A stretch of 64,000 bases of DNA from assembly GCA_947471745.1 (NCBI GenBank), contig CANJKZ010000171.1:160215-224214 (forward strand), in the 5' to 3' direction. Shown here one piece after another: positions 1 to 8,774 of the stretch; position 1 is the first letter of the stretch, and each line of letters begins with the position of its first letter. The notes under the pieces were generated by a model. The model ran no database searches. It saw only the letters and a list, made by a program, of their open reading frames with translations, and was not told where the DNA came from. Source of the DNA: Closterium sp. Naga37s-1 (Eukaryota > Streptophyta > Zygnematophyceae > Desmidiales > Closteriaceae). The translations under genes were made by a program, and so were the position numbers.

Positions 1-279
1 CTTGAAGTGTGAGCACCAAACAGTCCTCCTGAAGACAGGTGCAGCATCCACGCCTGAAACATGGGAACGACCAAGCTTACCTGTCACAATCAGACCAATG
101 AAGAGCACAAGCTGGAGTTGGATGAACCCAGCATGCAGGCTGATGTGGCCTCTAGGCCAAGAAGCAGGTCAGAGTTCCATCGGTCAGCAGGAACCTCACA
201 CTTCCTTGTTTCGGGGGGACCAGTAAGTAGCAAGCACTTCGATAACGGGAACAGGTGTGCCGCATCTATGACAATCCGC
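1..279. other. unassigned sequence left of the copia H leader
   Basis: No gene or domain recognised on either strand. Open frames here run into the GC-rich repeat and look like chance frames. If copia H is intact this should be its internal region, but it does not resemble the gag of the other copia elements in the window. Confidence 0.4.
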
Positions 280-620
280 ATGCTGGGCAGCAGAGCGCGC
301 TGGCGCGCTGGGCAGCAGGGCGCGCTGGGCAGCAGGGCGCGCTGGCGCGCTGGGCAGCGGGGTGCGCTGGCGCGCTTGGCAGCGGGGCGCGGTGGCGCGG
401 TGGCGCGCTGGGCAGCGGGGCGCGCTGGCGCGCTGGGCAGCGGGGCGCGCTGGCGCGCTGGGCAGCGGGGCGCGCTGGCGCGCTGGGCAGCGGGGCGCGC
501 TGGCGCGCTGGGAAGCGGGGCGCACTGGCGCGCTAGGCAGCGGGGCGCGCTGGCGCGCTGGGCAGCGGGGTGCGCTGGCGCGTTGGGCAGCGGGGCGCGC
601 TGGTGTTGTGGGCAGCAGGG
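280..620. repeat. GC-rich tandem repeat, leader of copia H
   Basis: About 340 bp of imperfect units built on GCGCTGGGCAGCGGGGC, roughly 24-26 bp each. It lies between the primer-binding site of minus-strand copia H and the left part of the window, the same position as GC-rich repeats in elements A, B', C and E. Arg/Ala-rich open frames across it on both strands are by-products of a stop-free repeat. Confidence 0.75.
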
Positions 621-789
621 GGCGCGGGCAGCACACGGGCAGCGTGCAGGGGGCAGGGCAGGGCAGCAACGCGACGGCATGCTGGGCAGGGCAGAAACGA
701 TGGGCCGGGCAAGAAAAAAACAGGGACTGCTGGGCAGAGCGGAACGAATACGGTGGGCCCTAAAAATTTTGGTCCTAACCGGGACCTAC

Positions 790-799
790 TCTGAAACCA
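790..799 (-). promoter_or_regulatory. primer-binding site of copia H
   Basis: Immediately outside the LTR the minus strand reads TGGTTTCAGAG, a one-base variant of the initiator-Met tRNA complement TGGTATCAGAG used by copia elements. Confidence 0.6.
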
Positions 800-917
800 T
801 GTCAAGAAGTGATGTGTGCATTGAGTAGGATGAGAGTACAAGTAGGAAACCCTAAGGGGTTGTACTCACTAGAGTATGCCCCACTACAGCCTAGAGCATA
901 CAAAATATAGTTTGACA
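800..917 (-). repeat. 5' LTR of copia H (minus strand)
   Basis: A 118-bp segment bounded by TGTCAAGAAG and AGTTTGACA, with internal motifs shared with the other copia LTRs here (GTACAAGTA, CCCCACTACAGCCTA). The primer site lies at its left, so it is the upstream LTR of a minus-strand element whose body continues leftward, probably out of the window. The second LTR and target duplication are not visible. Confidence 0.65.
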
Positions 918-1026
918 TGAGATACAAATAGCCAACCATAAAAGGGTTGTACTCTCTAAAGAGCAACTCATTGTAGCCTAACAATTAACAGGCACATTAA
1001 TAATTTGGCACGCCCCCATAGGCTAG
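918..1026 (-). repeat. older copia LTR end plus polypurine tract
   Basis: Sequence with the typical LTR interior (GGGTTGTACTC, TGTAGCCTAAC) ends at TTTGGCA (1010). It is followed by CGCCCCCATAGGC, the reverse complement of the polypurine tract seen in the other copia elements. It is a degenerate minus-strand 3' LTR boundary; copia H appears to have inserted into it. Confidence 0.5.
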
Positions 1027-1372
1027 GTGAGGGCATCACACAAGCAAGAGAAGTAACAACTCAGGGCGGACCGTAGAATGCCAGCTATAGGACCCGGGGG
1101 ACTCTCTACAAATGCAAAAAAAAATGCTAGGGTGGCAGTAGTTTTTATGTCCCGAGTACCCTTATTTATCAACTACCAATCTGTTATTTAGAGTGTACGG
1201 CTCAATATGGGGCGGGGGGGTCTTATATTCGTAACAAAAAACACCCCTCGTGTGCAAATTTTGCGCGAGCGGCACGTCAGATCTGTGTCAGCACTCTAGT
1301 CTGACACAAAAAGTGTGTCAAAAATCGAATTTGTGCCAGTAAAAGCTGACGCGCAATAGCAATAACAACTAC
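1027..1372. other. decayed sequence without a recognisable gene
   Basis: AT-richer than the flanking retroelements, with an A-run, a G-run and several TGTCA/TGACA motifs. Its first part may be the 3' untranslated remnant of the old copia whose LTR ends at 1010. The right edge joins the hAT-like exon. Confidence 0.35.
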
Positions 1373-1524
1373 CGTATCGCCCCAGATAGAAGCGCAGGCC
1401 TTCTACCAATTCACCTGTGCTCTCGTCACATGTAACGCCGAGGTACAGGCTTGAAAGGATGTGCTGGAGTTGCGTTGTGTGCAACCACGTGGCCATCGAC
1501 TGCGTCAGCTGCCCGAAGCCGTAT
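1373..1524 (-). pseudogene. exon fragment of hAT-like (DUF4371-type) gene
   Basis: On the minus strand an acceptor-like CACAG precedes a frame with a run reading LQHILSSLYLGVTCDEST. This resembles the segment of DUF4371/ZNF862-type hAT-derived proteins where a short hydrophobic stretch leads into an Asp-Glu-Ser-Thr motif. A GTAGTT donor-like site closes the block. Its strand and order fit as a downstream exon of the zinc-finger fragment at 9780-10675; the two are separated by a MITE and by copia A. The family call rests on one short motif, so it is tentative. Only about 50 codons are visible and the rest of the transposase-like domain is not seen. Confidence 0.38.
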
Positions 1525-1623
1525 CTGTGGCGCATGTGAAACAAGACAATGTTAGACATAAGAAAATGCGAAACACAACTACAGCTTACAAGTTTTGAAA
1601 CCGGTTACTCACGTAGTGTAATA

Positions 1624-1906
1624 CCGTCATCGCCCGGATACAAGACAGTGTCAAATTGAAGACAGGGGGTGCCTTTAAAATGGGTGCATCTTATAAATAG
1701 GTGCTCCTGACTATAAGACGCATGTCGGTGTGTATGCGTGTAGGGGTTAGAGGTAATCTTATGACGAGGGGGAATCTTCTAAACAGTTCTTTGTCCATTG
1801 ATAAGAATTATAAGACACCCTAAACCACCCCAATTACAAGACAACCCATGCATTGCTTCTAGTGTATAAGATAAGACAAATATGTCTTATATCCGGGCGA
1901 TGACGG
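1624..1906. mobile_element. MITE, TA-flanked, mariner/pogo-like termini
   Basis: Left end CCGTCATCGCCCGGATACAAG (1624 onward) is mirrored at 1884-1906 by the inverted copy, 22 of 23 bases matching. A TA precedes the left end. The right-hand TA is displaced by copia A and is found at 9780-9781, after the copy of GACGG. The interior has several ATAAGAC motifs and no coding capacity. TA duplication and the terminus resemble the right end of the pogo-like element at 14509-14531. Confidence 0.65.
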
Positions 1907-2036
1907 TGTGAGAAGTGAACGAGAATGATTGAACTATGAAAGAGTTGGGTACAAGTACTAACCCTAATTGGGTTGTACCCCTTATGGGCTACCCCACTAC
2001 AGCCTACACAAATGTATAAGCTATAATGTTCTGACA
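1907..2036 (-). repeat. 3' LTR of copia A
   Basis: Begins TGTGAGAAG and ends TTCTGACA. Base-for-base identical to 9645-9774. Followed at 2037-2052 by CACCCCCATAGGC, the polypurine tract on the opposite strand. Confidence 0.95.
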
Positions 2037-2068
2037 CACCCCCATAGGCAAAGTGGGGGAGAACAAGG

Positions 2069-2165
2069 GGTCACAAGACCAGTCAAGCAAAGCAAAGCAA
2101 AGCAAGCTCAGGGTGGATCACAAAGTCACCACACATTCCGAGCACAAGTTCAAGGCCACAAGGCC
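2069..2165 (-). promoter_or_regulatory. paired-hairpin module upstream of copia A polypurine tract
   Basis: On the sense (minus) strand two small hairpins, GGTC-TTGT-GACC (2069-2080) and GGCC-TTGT-GGCC (2154-2165), flank the invariant GATCCACCCTGAG (2107-2119). The same arrangement occurs in copia B', C, D, E and F. Function unknown; position suggests a role in packaging or plus-strand priming. Confidence 0.5.
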
Positions 2166-2248
2166 AGTTCACATGCAGGATTACATATATATATAAGACT
2201 AGACAAGCAAGAGCAGGTGTATATATATATGCAACAGTACAAACAAGG

Positions 2249-3679
2249 TCAAGGGGTGAGCAAGTGAGGCAAGGTAGGCACAAGACCCAGCTGAGTACAG
2301 AAGCGCTGATGATCACAAGGCGCAAGTGCCTTGGTGAAGATATCAGCAGTGTTTGCCTCAGAGGCCACGTACGCAAGTCGCAGCTGACCACGCTGCTGTA
2401 GCTCACGAGCAAGGAAGTAGCGGAGAGCAATGTGCTTCGTTCTGTGCTCCAGTCTCTGCTCTCGACACAAGGCCAGCATGGCCTTGTTGTCTACGTACAG
2501 CACTGGAGGAGAACGAGGCGGCTCTCCAAGGTCAGTCAGCAGGTAGGTGAGCCAGCGAAGCTCCTGTGCAGCCATGGCCCCGGCGTAAATCTCAGCCTCA
2601 CAACTGGAGCCGAGAACACAAGACGAGCGGGTAGCCCGCCACGAAACAGAGCCGGAACCAAGGCTGAAGGTGTAACCCTGTGACGACCGCTGCGTAGCCT
2701 GGTCGTCAGCCCAAGAAGCGTCTACGTGCCCAGTGAGGACCACTGGACTCTGCCCTCCAAGCACAAGCCCCATGCCCGACGTACTGCACAAGTAGCGCAA
2801 CACCCTCTTCGCTGCAGCCATGTGCTCCGGTCTGTGTCTCCCAGGAGCAACATAGCGTGCGAGAATGCTAAGAGGGTATGCAAGGTCAGGTCGTGTGCAG
2901 GTCATCAGGTACATGAGGCAGCCAACAAGCTCTGGGTACGGGCCACTCGACTCTATGGACTCATCCGAAGGCAGAGCTGAGAGCGAGTGGCGAGTAGGCA
3001 GAGGAGTGGCCTGAGGCGAGGAGTACGTGAAGCCGAAGCGCTGAAGGACCTGCTGCACCATGTGTGACTGAGTCAGGGTAATGGTGCGGCGTGCTCTGTC
3101 CCGGGTGATCTGCAAGCCAAGGTAGCTGCGCAGTTCACCCAGGTCTGTGCACGTGTGTCTTTTCTGCAGCTCCGACTTCACGTGGGCGAGTCCCTCAGTG
3201 TCAGAAGTAGCAAAGACCAAGTCGTCTACGTACACGAGAACGTAGAACGGCGGTAGAGTGGTGTCGGTGCGTAGAAACAGCGATGGGTCAGCAGTAGAAG
3301 GAGCAAACCCAAGAGCAGCAAGAGTAGTCCTCAGTGTGTCGTGCCACTCATGGGGTGCCTGGCGGAGACCATAGACTGGCCACCGGAGGCTCCACTGGGT
3401 ACCAGCAGGAAACGACCCAGTGAAGCCTGGTGGGCGGCGCAGCCAGATCTCCTCGTGCAGGCTGCCCTGTAGGAAAGCAGTGCTGAAGTCAAGAGAGTGA
3501 AGCTCGTAGTCACGCTGAGCGGCGACGTGCAGCAGAACCCAGAGAGTGGTCATCTTCGGGGTCGGAGAGAAGGTCTGGAAGAAGTCAACTCCCTGTCGCT
3601 GACTGAAGCCTCGTGCAACGTAACGCGCCTTGAAGACAGGCGGAGAACCCGGCGGCCACTTTACCCTGAAAATCCACAT
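2249..3679 (-). CDS. copia A reverse transcriptase and RNase H (second RT copy)
   Basis: A 476-residue frame. It opens with the MWIFRVKWPPGSPPVFKARY block that begins copia RT, contains LVYVDDLVFA with the catalytic Asp pair, and continues through the RT connection into RNase H (ASWADD, CEAEIYAG, YVDNKAM, TKHIALRYFLARELQQRG, NTADIFTKAL). Over the RT it is nearly identical to copia E and differs from the partial RT immediately upstream. It has no start of its own and in a functional element would be the C-terminal part of the gag-pol polyprotein. Here it follows a duplicated RT block and is probably not translated as pol. Confidence 0.85.
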   Translation of the reverse strand: MWIFRVKWPPGSPPVFKARYVARGFSQRQGVDFFQTFSPTPKMTTLWVLLHVAAQRDYELHSLDFSTAFLQGSLHEEIWLRRPPGFTGSFPAGTQWSLRWPVYGLRQAPHEWHDTLRTTLAALGFAPSTADPSLFLRTDTTLPPFYVLVYVDDLVFATSDTEGLAHVKSELQKRHTCTDLGELRSYLGLQITRDRARRTITLTQSHMVQQVLQRFGFTYSSPQATPLPTRHSLSALPSDESIESSGPYPELVGCLMYLMTCTRPDLAYPLSILARYVAPGRHRPEHMAAAKRVLRYLCSTSGMGLVLGGQSPVVLTGHVDASWADDQATQRSSQGYTFSLGSGSVSWRATRSSCVLGSSCEAEIYAGAMAAQELRWLTYLLTDLGEPPRSPPVLYVDNKAMLALCREQRLEHRTKHIALRYFLARELQQRGQLRLAYVASEANTADIFTKALAPCDHQRFCTQLGLVPTLPHLLTP

Positions 3680-4746
3680 GCCACTGACTTCACGTGGGCG
3701 AGTCCAGCAGTGTCAGCAGTGGCAAAGACCAAGTCGTCGACGTACACTAGGATGTAGAACGGCGGCAAAGAGGTGTCGGTGCGCCGAAACAGCGACGGGT
3801 CGGCAGTAGAGGGAGCAAACCCAAGAGCCGCAAGTGTAGTCCTCAGTGTGTCGTGCCACTCACGCGGTGCCTGGCGGAGACCGTAGACTGGCCGCCGGAG
3901 GCTCCACTGGGTGCCAGGAGGAAAAGACTCAGTGAAGCCAGGTGGGCAACGCAGCCAGATCTCCTCGTGCAGGCTGCCCTGCAAGAAAGCAGTGCTGAAG
4001 TCAAGAGAGTGCAGCTCGTAGTCGCGGTGAGCAGCTATGTGCAGCAGTACCCGAAGAGTGGTCATCTTCGGGGTGGGAGAGAAGGTCTGAAAGTAGTCAA
4101 CTCCCTGCCGCTGACTGAAGCCACGAGCCACGTAACGCGCCTTGAAGACAGGCGGAGAACCCGGCGGCCGCTTCACCCTGAAAATCCACATGCCACTGAC
4201 GATGTTCGCCCCAGGCGGGGGAACCTCGTCAACGTAGGTGCCTGTGGACTTCCAGGAAGCCATCTCTGCGTCCATAGCTGCCTGCCACTGAGAGGAGTAG
4301 GGACCCTCTATCGCCTCCGCGTAAGAGCGCGGAGTCGGGATGTCAAGTGCATCCGGGTCTCCCTCAGGGGTAAGCAGTACGGACACGAGATGAGGTGAAG
4401 CAGCAGCCAAACACTGGAACTCCTCCTGCCTGTCCTCAAGGACGTCCGTGCCAAGGGCACACTCACCCCCGATGGACGGAGGATAGACAGACTCAGACTC
4501 AGCAACAAGACTAGCAGCGTAGTCTAGACGACAGCGAGCAGCAAAGTCGACGAGCTCAGTAACGAGGGCAGACGCAGCAGAGGACTCAAAGGAAGGGTCA
4601 GTGACAACAGTAGCAAGGAGACGCGTGACAGTAGGACTGGCAGCACGAAGAGAGTCCGACTCCGGGTCGGGAAGAGCAGGAAGAGAGGACTCAGGAGGGG
4701 AAGGCAAAGGGGCACGCAGAGGAGCAGTGGACGGACGCAGAGACAT
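3661..4746 (-). pseudogene. copia A pol: linker C-terminus and first, truncated RT copy
   Basis: A 361-residue frame covering the end of the integrase-RT linker (Ser/Pro-rich, then LATVVTDPSFESSAASALV) and the RT fingers and palm through YVDDLVFATADTAGLAHVKS. It then breaks into unrelated codons where the second RT copy begins. The RT part resembles copia C (DTSLPPFYILVYVDD) more than the downstream copy (DTTLPPFYVLVYVDD), so the two copies come from different parental elements. The RT connection and RNase H are absent from this frame. Confidence 0.8.
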
Positions 4747-4849
4747 CCGGTGCGTGCCAGGGACAAGAGGAGGACGCTGACTCGAACCACGACCACTAGC
4801 GCGAGCAGCACGGACAGGCGACGCAGGGCGAGACGCAGGCTCACGACGC

Positions 4850-6016
4850 TCAGCAAGACTTCCAGTAGGACCAGTGTAGGGAAGGAGCAGGCAGTGGGGA
4901 GGCCGGCTGTAACTGGAACTGTGACGGGACAGGCTGTGGACACTCTAAGGGAGGAGGAGGACCAGTAGAAGGCGGGAGACCAAGAACCTGCTGAAGGAGC
5001 GGAACGAAGTACGGCCGAGGCCGCGCGGCGACGCCAGACACAGCAGGGACAGCACCAGCACCCCCAGCGGCAGCACCAGCGCCAGTAGCACCTCCAGCTC
5101 CAGCACCTCCAGCAGCACCAGTAGCACCCCCAGCAGGACCGCCTCCAGGACCGACAGCAGTAGCCTCAGCGCCAACACCCTCAGCAGCTCCAGCTCCAGT
5201 CGTACCCGCAGGCCCAGCAGCTCCAGTACTCCCAGTACGAGCACCTCCGGGACCCGCGGCACCAGCACCCTCAGCAGCCGAAGAAACTCCAGCTCCAGCA
5301 GCACGCCTCCAGCGCCGGGCAAACCACTCGCGCAGCTCCTGTGGAGAGAGTGGCTCCCGCCGAGACGAAGCACCCGGAGAACCTCCAGGCCCAGCACCGC
5401 CAGACGCCACACGAGCAGGCCCAGCTCCCTCAGGCTCCGCACCCCCAGGCTCAGCACCTCCAGGCGTAGCACCCCCAGGCTCAGCACCCCCAGGCGTAGC
5501 ACCCCCAGGCTCAGCACCCCCAGGCTCAGCACCCCCAGGCGTAGCACCCCCAGGCTCAGCACCCCCAGGCTCAGCACCCCCAGTCTCAGTACCCCCAGGC
5601 TCAGAACCCCCAGTAGTAGCACCCGTAGGCTCAGCACCCCCAGGCGTAGCACCCACACGCTCAGCACCCCCAGAGTCAGCACCCCCAGGCTCAGCACCCT
5701 CAGCAGCACCAGAGTCACCAGTAACCTCGACAGGCTCGACTGCGTCTACCTGGGACACACCTGAAGGGGCAGGACCCTGAGGGGGGAGGGGGTCTACCGG
5801 GGGGGGACCTGGCACAAGGAAGAGCGGTGGCGGGGGGAGGGACGGAGTGCGGTAGGGGAAGAGGCGGTAGTAGGGGACCGACTCGTCAAACGTGACGTCC
5901 TGGGAGGACAGAACACGGCGAGAGGTGGGGTGGTAGAACTGCCACCCTGGCGCGTCAGGGGGGAAGCCAAGGAAGACGCAAGGAGCAGCACGAGGGGACA
6001 GCTTGTCCGCAGACAA
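4850..6016 (-). pseudogene. copia A pol: integrase C-terminus and GGAEP-repeat linker
   Basis: A 388-residue frame starting just after the TAG at 6041-6043. It begins with the end of the integrase region (CVFLGFPPDAPGWQFYHP, SRRVLSSQDVTFDESVPYY). Next come about 25 imperfect GGAEP/GGATP pentapeptides (5440-5700), an LSPQELREWFARR motif near 5310-5350, and a Gly/Ala-rich stretch. It ends in PYFVPLLQQVLGLPPSTGPP, after which the frame shifts out of register near 4860. The pentapeptides come from a 15-bp DNA repeat. Confidence 0.8.
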
Positions 6017-6040
6017 GTCGCGGACAAACGCCCGAGATCC

Positions 6041-7399
6041 CTAGACACGGAACGCAGACGCATCGCCAACCTTCCCCGTCCACAGCAAAGCTGGGGAGGT
6101 CTCCGGCATGGAGACCCTGGGGTGAAGGTTGATCTGATGCGCCGCGTACCGAACCGCAAACGGCCACAGAAAATGGGGGGCAGCCGCATGCATCATGGAC
6201 GTACGGGCGACGTCCATGACCATGCCAATGCGGCGCTCAGCAATCCCATTTTGCTGTGGAGAGTCCGGAAGCGTGAAGGTCTGGCGGATGCCTCGTGCAC
6301 GACAGTAGGCTCGCAGAAGGCCAGAGGAGAACTCTCCGCCTCTGTCAGAGTGCAGACGCAGAACAGGAAAGTCCGAGCCGAAGCTCTGCCTGAGCTGGAG
6401 ACGAGCTGCGCGGATCCAGTCGATCAACACCTCAGTGACATCACCCTTGCTGCGCAAGGGGAAGACTGTGGTGTAACGCGAGTAGTCGTCAACCACCAGC
6501 AGGAAGTAGCGCTCGTGACCCTGTCCACGGACGCGGGCCGGGCCCCACACGTCCATGTGAAGCGTCTGCAGCGGGGCCTCTGTCGGAGGAAACTGGGAGG
6601 AGTGAGGGGCAACCCGCTGCCGCCCCTCGACACAGGGGACGCAGGTAGGGCCAGGCCCCGGAGGAAGGGGAGGGAGGGACCGGGGAAGACCAGAGACAAG
6701 GACACGGGAGGCCATGCCTCGGAGACGAAGCAGGGAGGGGTGACCAAGGCGGTGGTGCCAGAGGAGAGTCTCGTGAGACAGGAGGCGACACGAGCAGGGG
6801 GCAGACTCAGGACCAGACCTGGACGCTGCAGCAAACACCTGACCCGACGCAGCTACCTGACCAGACGCAGTGACTGGAGGAGACGCAGTGGTCAGTGTGT
6901 ACAGGCTCGACCCCGGCCGACGTGTAAACGTGGCCAGGTGTCGGCCTGTCCGAGCGTCCGTGCAGTGGGTCACCCGCTGACTCGCAGGAGTGAACTGGTG
7001 AACCCCCGCATCCTGTATGTCAGCACCACTCACCAAGTTCGTAGAGAACGAGGGGAGGTAAAGACCAGACAGGGTGCCAGAGGGGGCCGCCGGACACGGG
7101 AGGACAGTGGAGTAGTGAGCAAGGACAGGACCCCCAGAGGGGTCTGCCAGAGAGACTGCAACTGGCCGGCCAAGCGGCGTGAGTGTGGTGCGGTCTCGAA
7201 AGAAGGAGCGAGAAGCCCCCGAGTCAAGGGTGAAGGTGTGGGAGGCCGAAGCCGACGCAGTACCTGAGAGAGCAGACTCACCAGCACCTGAGGGAGCAGA
7301 CGCACGAGCACCTAGAGCATCAGCCTCGCTAGCACCTAGAGCAGCAGCCTCACCAGTACCTAGAGCAGCAGTCTCAATGCCCGGGTCGGCGGAAAACAC
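6041..7399 (-). pseudogene. copia A pol: aspartic protease and integrase core
   Basis: A 452-residue frame. It contains the retropepsin motif LDSGASRSFF, a GAG-pre-integrase domain (ETLLWHHRLGHPSLLRL, CVPCVEGRQR), and an integrase core with the D,D-35-E residues in HMDVWGP, LHSDRGGEF and QQNGIAERRIG. It is separated from Gag by a 1-nt deletion near 7390 and ends at TAG (6041-6043), where the related elements have Trp in VWGSRAFV. The catalytic residues are intact; the protein is disabled only by these two lesions. Confidence 0.85.
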
Positions 7400-8757
7400 C
7401 GGTAACAGTCACCCTCATCACTAATAGTCACAGCATACATGGCAGCAAGAATAGCATCAAAGTCAAGGTCAAAGACAGCTACTCCCGCCCTAGACAGCTC
7501 GCCCCAGCGGGGGATCTCAGTGGCCTCAGGGAACTGGTGACGCCAAGCGTCCGTCAGGCGGCCAAAGCAGCGCTGGGTGGAGTGCGCACCCCCGCACTGC
7601 TCACCCGCGCGGTCGCCGGTGCGTAGGACGTAGGTGCACGGACCAGTACCCCCACCGCGCTGGCGTGCAGCGTACCACTCACGGAGCTGCTGAGGGGGGG
7701 GGATGTCACGAGTGCGCTGCTGCTGCTGGCGCTGACCACCACCGGAGCCGACCCTCTGCGTAGCGCCACCCCGACCAGCTCCACCTCCTCCGCCACCGCC
7801 TCCTCCACCGCCGCCACCTCCGCTCCCACCGCCACCGCCGCCGCCGCCTCCGCCTCCACTGCCGCCACCGACACCTCCACCCCCGCCACCACCCCCACCG
7901 CCACCCCCACCCCCTCCGCCGCCTCCACCGCCGCCTCCACCGCCCCCGCTAGCTCCTCCAGCGCCCCTGCCCCCCTTGCCCTTGCCAGGGCGGCGTCTCC
8001 CGCTAGGGGTAGACGCCGCACCGACCGACTCAAGCCCAACGAGGTCGGCCGCAGCAGCAGAGGCAACAGAGGGCAAAAGGGAAGAGGGGGAACACCCCTC
8101 AAAGATGGGGGTGCGAGGTTCACCACGAGAGGCTCCTACAGCTACTATGCTCTTCTCTGCTGCTAGGAGGGCCTTCTCGAGGAGGTCAACGGTGAGAGTG
8201 GTGGGGAAAACTGAGAGGAAGTGGTCCCTGACTACGCGAAGGGAGTCAGGGAGCCGGGTGACTATGTAGTAGAGGGTGATGTACATGGGGGGGGGGTTCT
8301 TGGCGCAGAACTCAGCAGGAAGCGCAGCGCGGTAGCGAGCGTCACTAGTGCGGAGGTGCGTAATGAGGTCAGCGACTGTGGGAAAGGCAGCAAGGTCAGG
8401 GAAGAGGTACGGTAGCATGAGGCGGCTCAGTGCAGCAGTGGCAGGGGAGGAGTAGCGTGCAACTACAGCGTCGTACAAGGTCTGAGCACTCTTGTACTGA
8501 CTAAAGTGCGCACGCTCAGAGGTAGGCAGGTGGCGACGCACAGCAAGACGTGCAGCAGCATCGCGTGTGGCCCACTGTGAGCGAACAGTGGCGTCGGCAT
8601 CAGCAGCAGGGGCAGAAGAGGCACCAGAGGTGAGGTCAAAGAGGGAGAGACCGTCTGCCCTATCGCACTGTAGGAAAAGCTGCAGGTCATCTACCCAGAC
8701 GTCAAAGTCAATGGCCCGACCCTCAGCGTCAAAAGCGAGGACACTAGGGGTAGCCAT
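7360..8757 (-). CDS. copia A Gag (UBN2-like) with poly-Gly tract and atypical zinc knuckle
   Basis: A 465-residue Gag starting MATPSVLAFDAEGRAIDFD. The first 220 residues form the helical copia Gag domain (WVDDLQLFLQCD, YDAVVARYSSPATAALSRL, TRLPDSLRVVRDHF). A tract of roughly 75 residues, almost all Gly (7780-7970), is followed by PPPQQLREWYAARQR. Then comes a zinc-knuckle-like array with spacing C-x13-C-x3-H-x4-C (7567-7638), unlike the usual C-x2-C-x4-H-x4-C. The last residues are out of frame because of the 1-nt deletion, so the natural product would continue into protease. The ATG at 8757 is the first in frame and matches copia E. Confidence 0.85.
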   Translation of the reverse strand: MATPSVLAFDAEGRAIDFDVWVDDLQLFLQCDRADGLSLFDLTSGASSAPAADADATVRSQWATRDAAARLAVRRHLPTSERAHFSQYKSAQTLYDAVVARYSSPATAALSRLMLPYLFPDLAAFPTVADLITHLRTSDARYRAALPAEFCAKNPPPMYITLYYIVTRLPDSLRVVRDHFLSVFPTTLTVDLLEKALLAAEKSIVAVGASRGEPRTPIFEGCSPSSLLPSVASAAAADLVGLESVGAASTPSGRRRPGKGKGGRGAGGASGGGGGGGGGGGGGGGGGGGGGGGGGVGGGSGGGGGGGGGGGSGGGGGGGGGGGGGGAGRGGATQRVGSGGGQRQQQQRTRDIPPPQQLREWYAARQRGGGTGPCTYVLRTGDRAGEQCGGAHSTQRCFGRLTDAWRHQFPEATEIPRWGELSRAGVAVFDLDFDAILAAMYAVTISDEGDCYRCFPPTRALRLLL

Positions 8758-8774
8758 GACAGCAGTAGACTAGT

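Noticed and set aside
61..828. 255-residue Arg/Ala-rich plus-strand frame and several antisense frames
   Set aside because: All derive from the GC-rich leader repeat of copia H.
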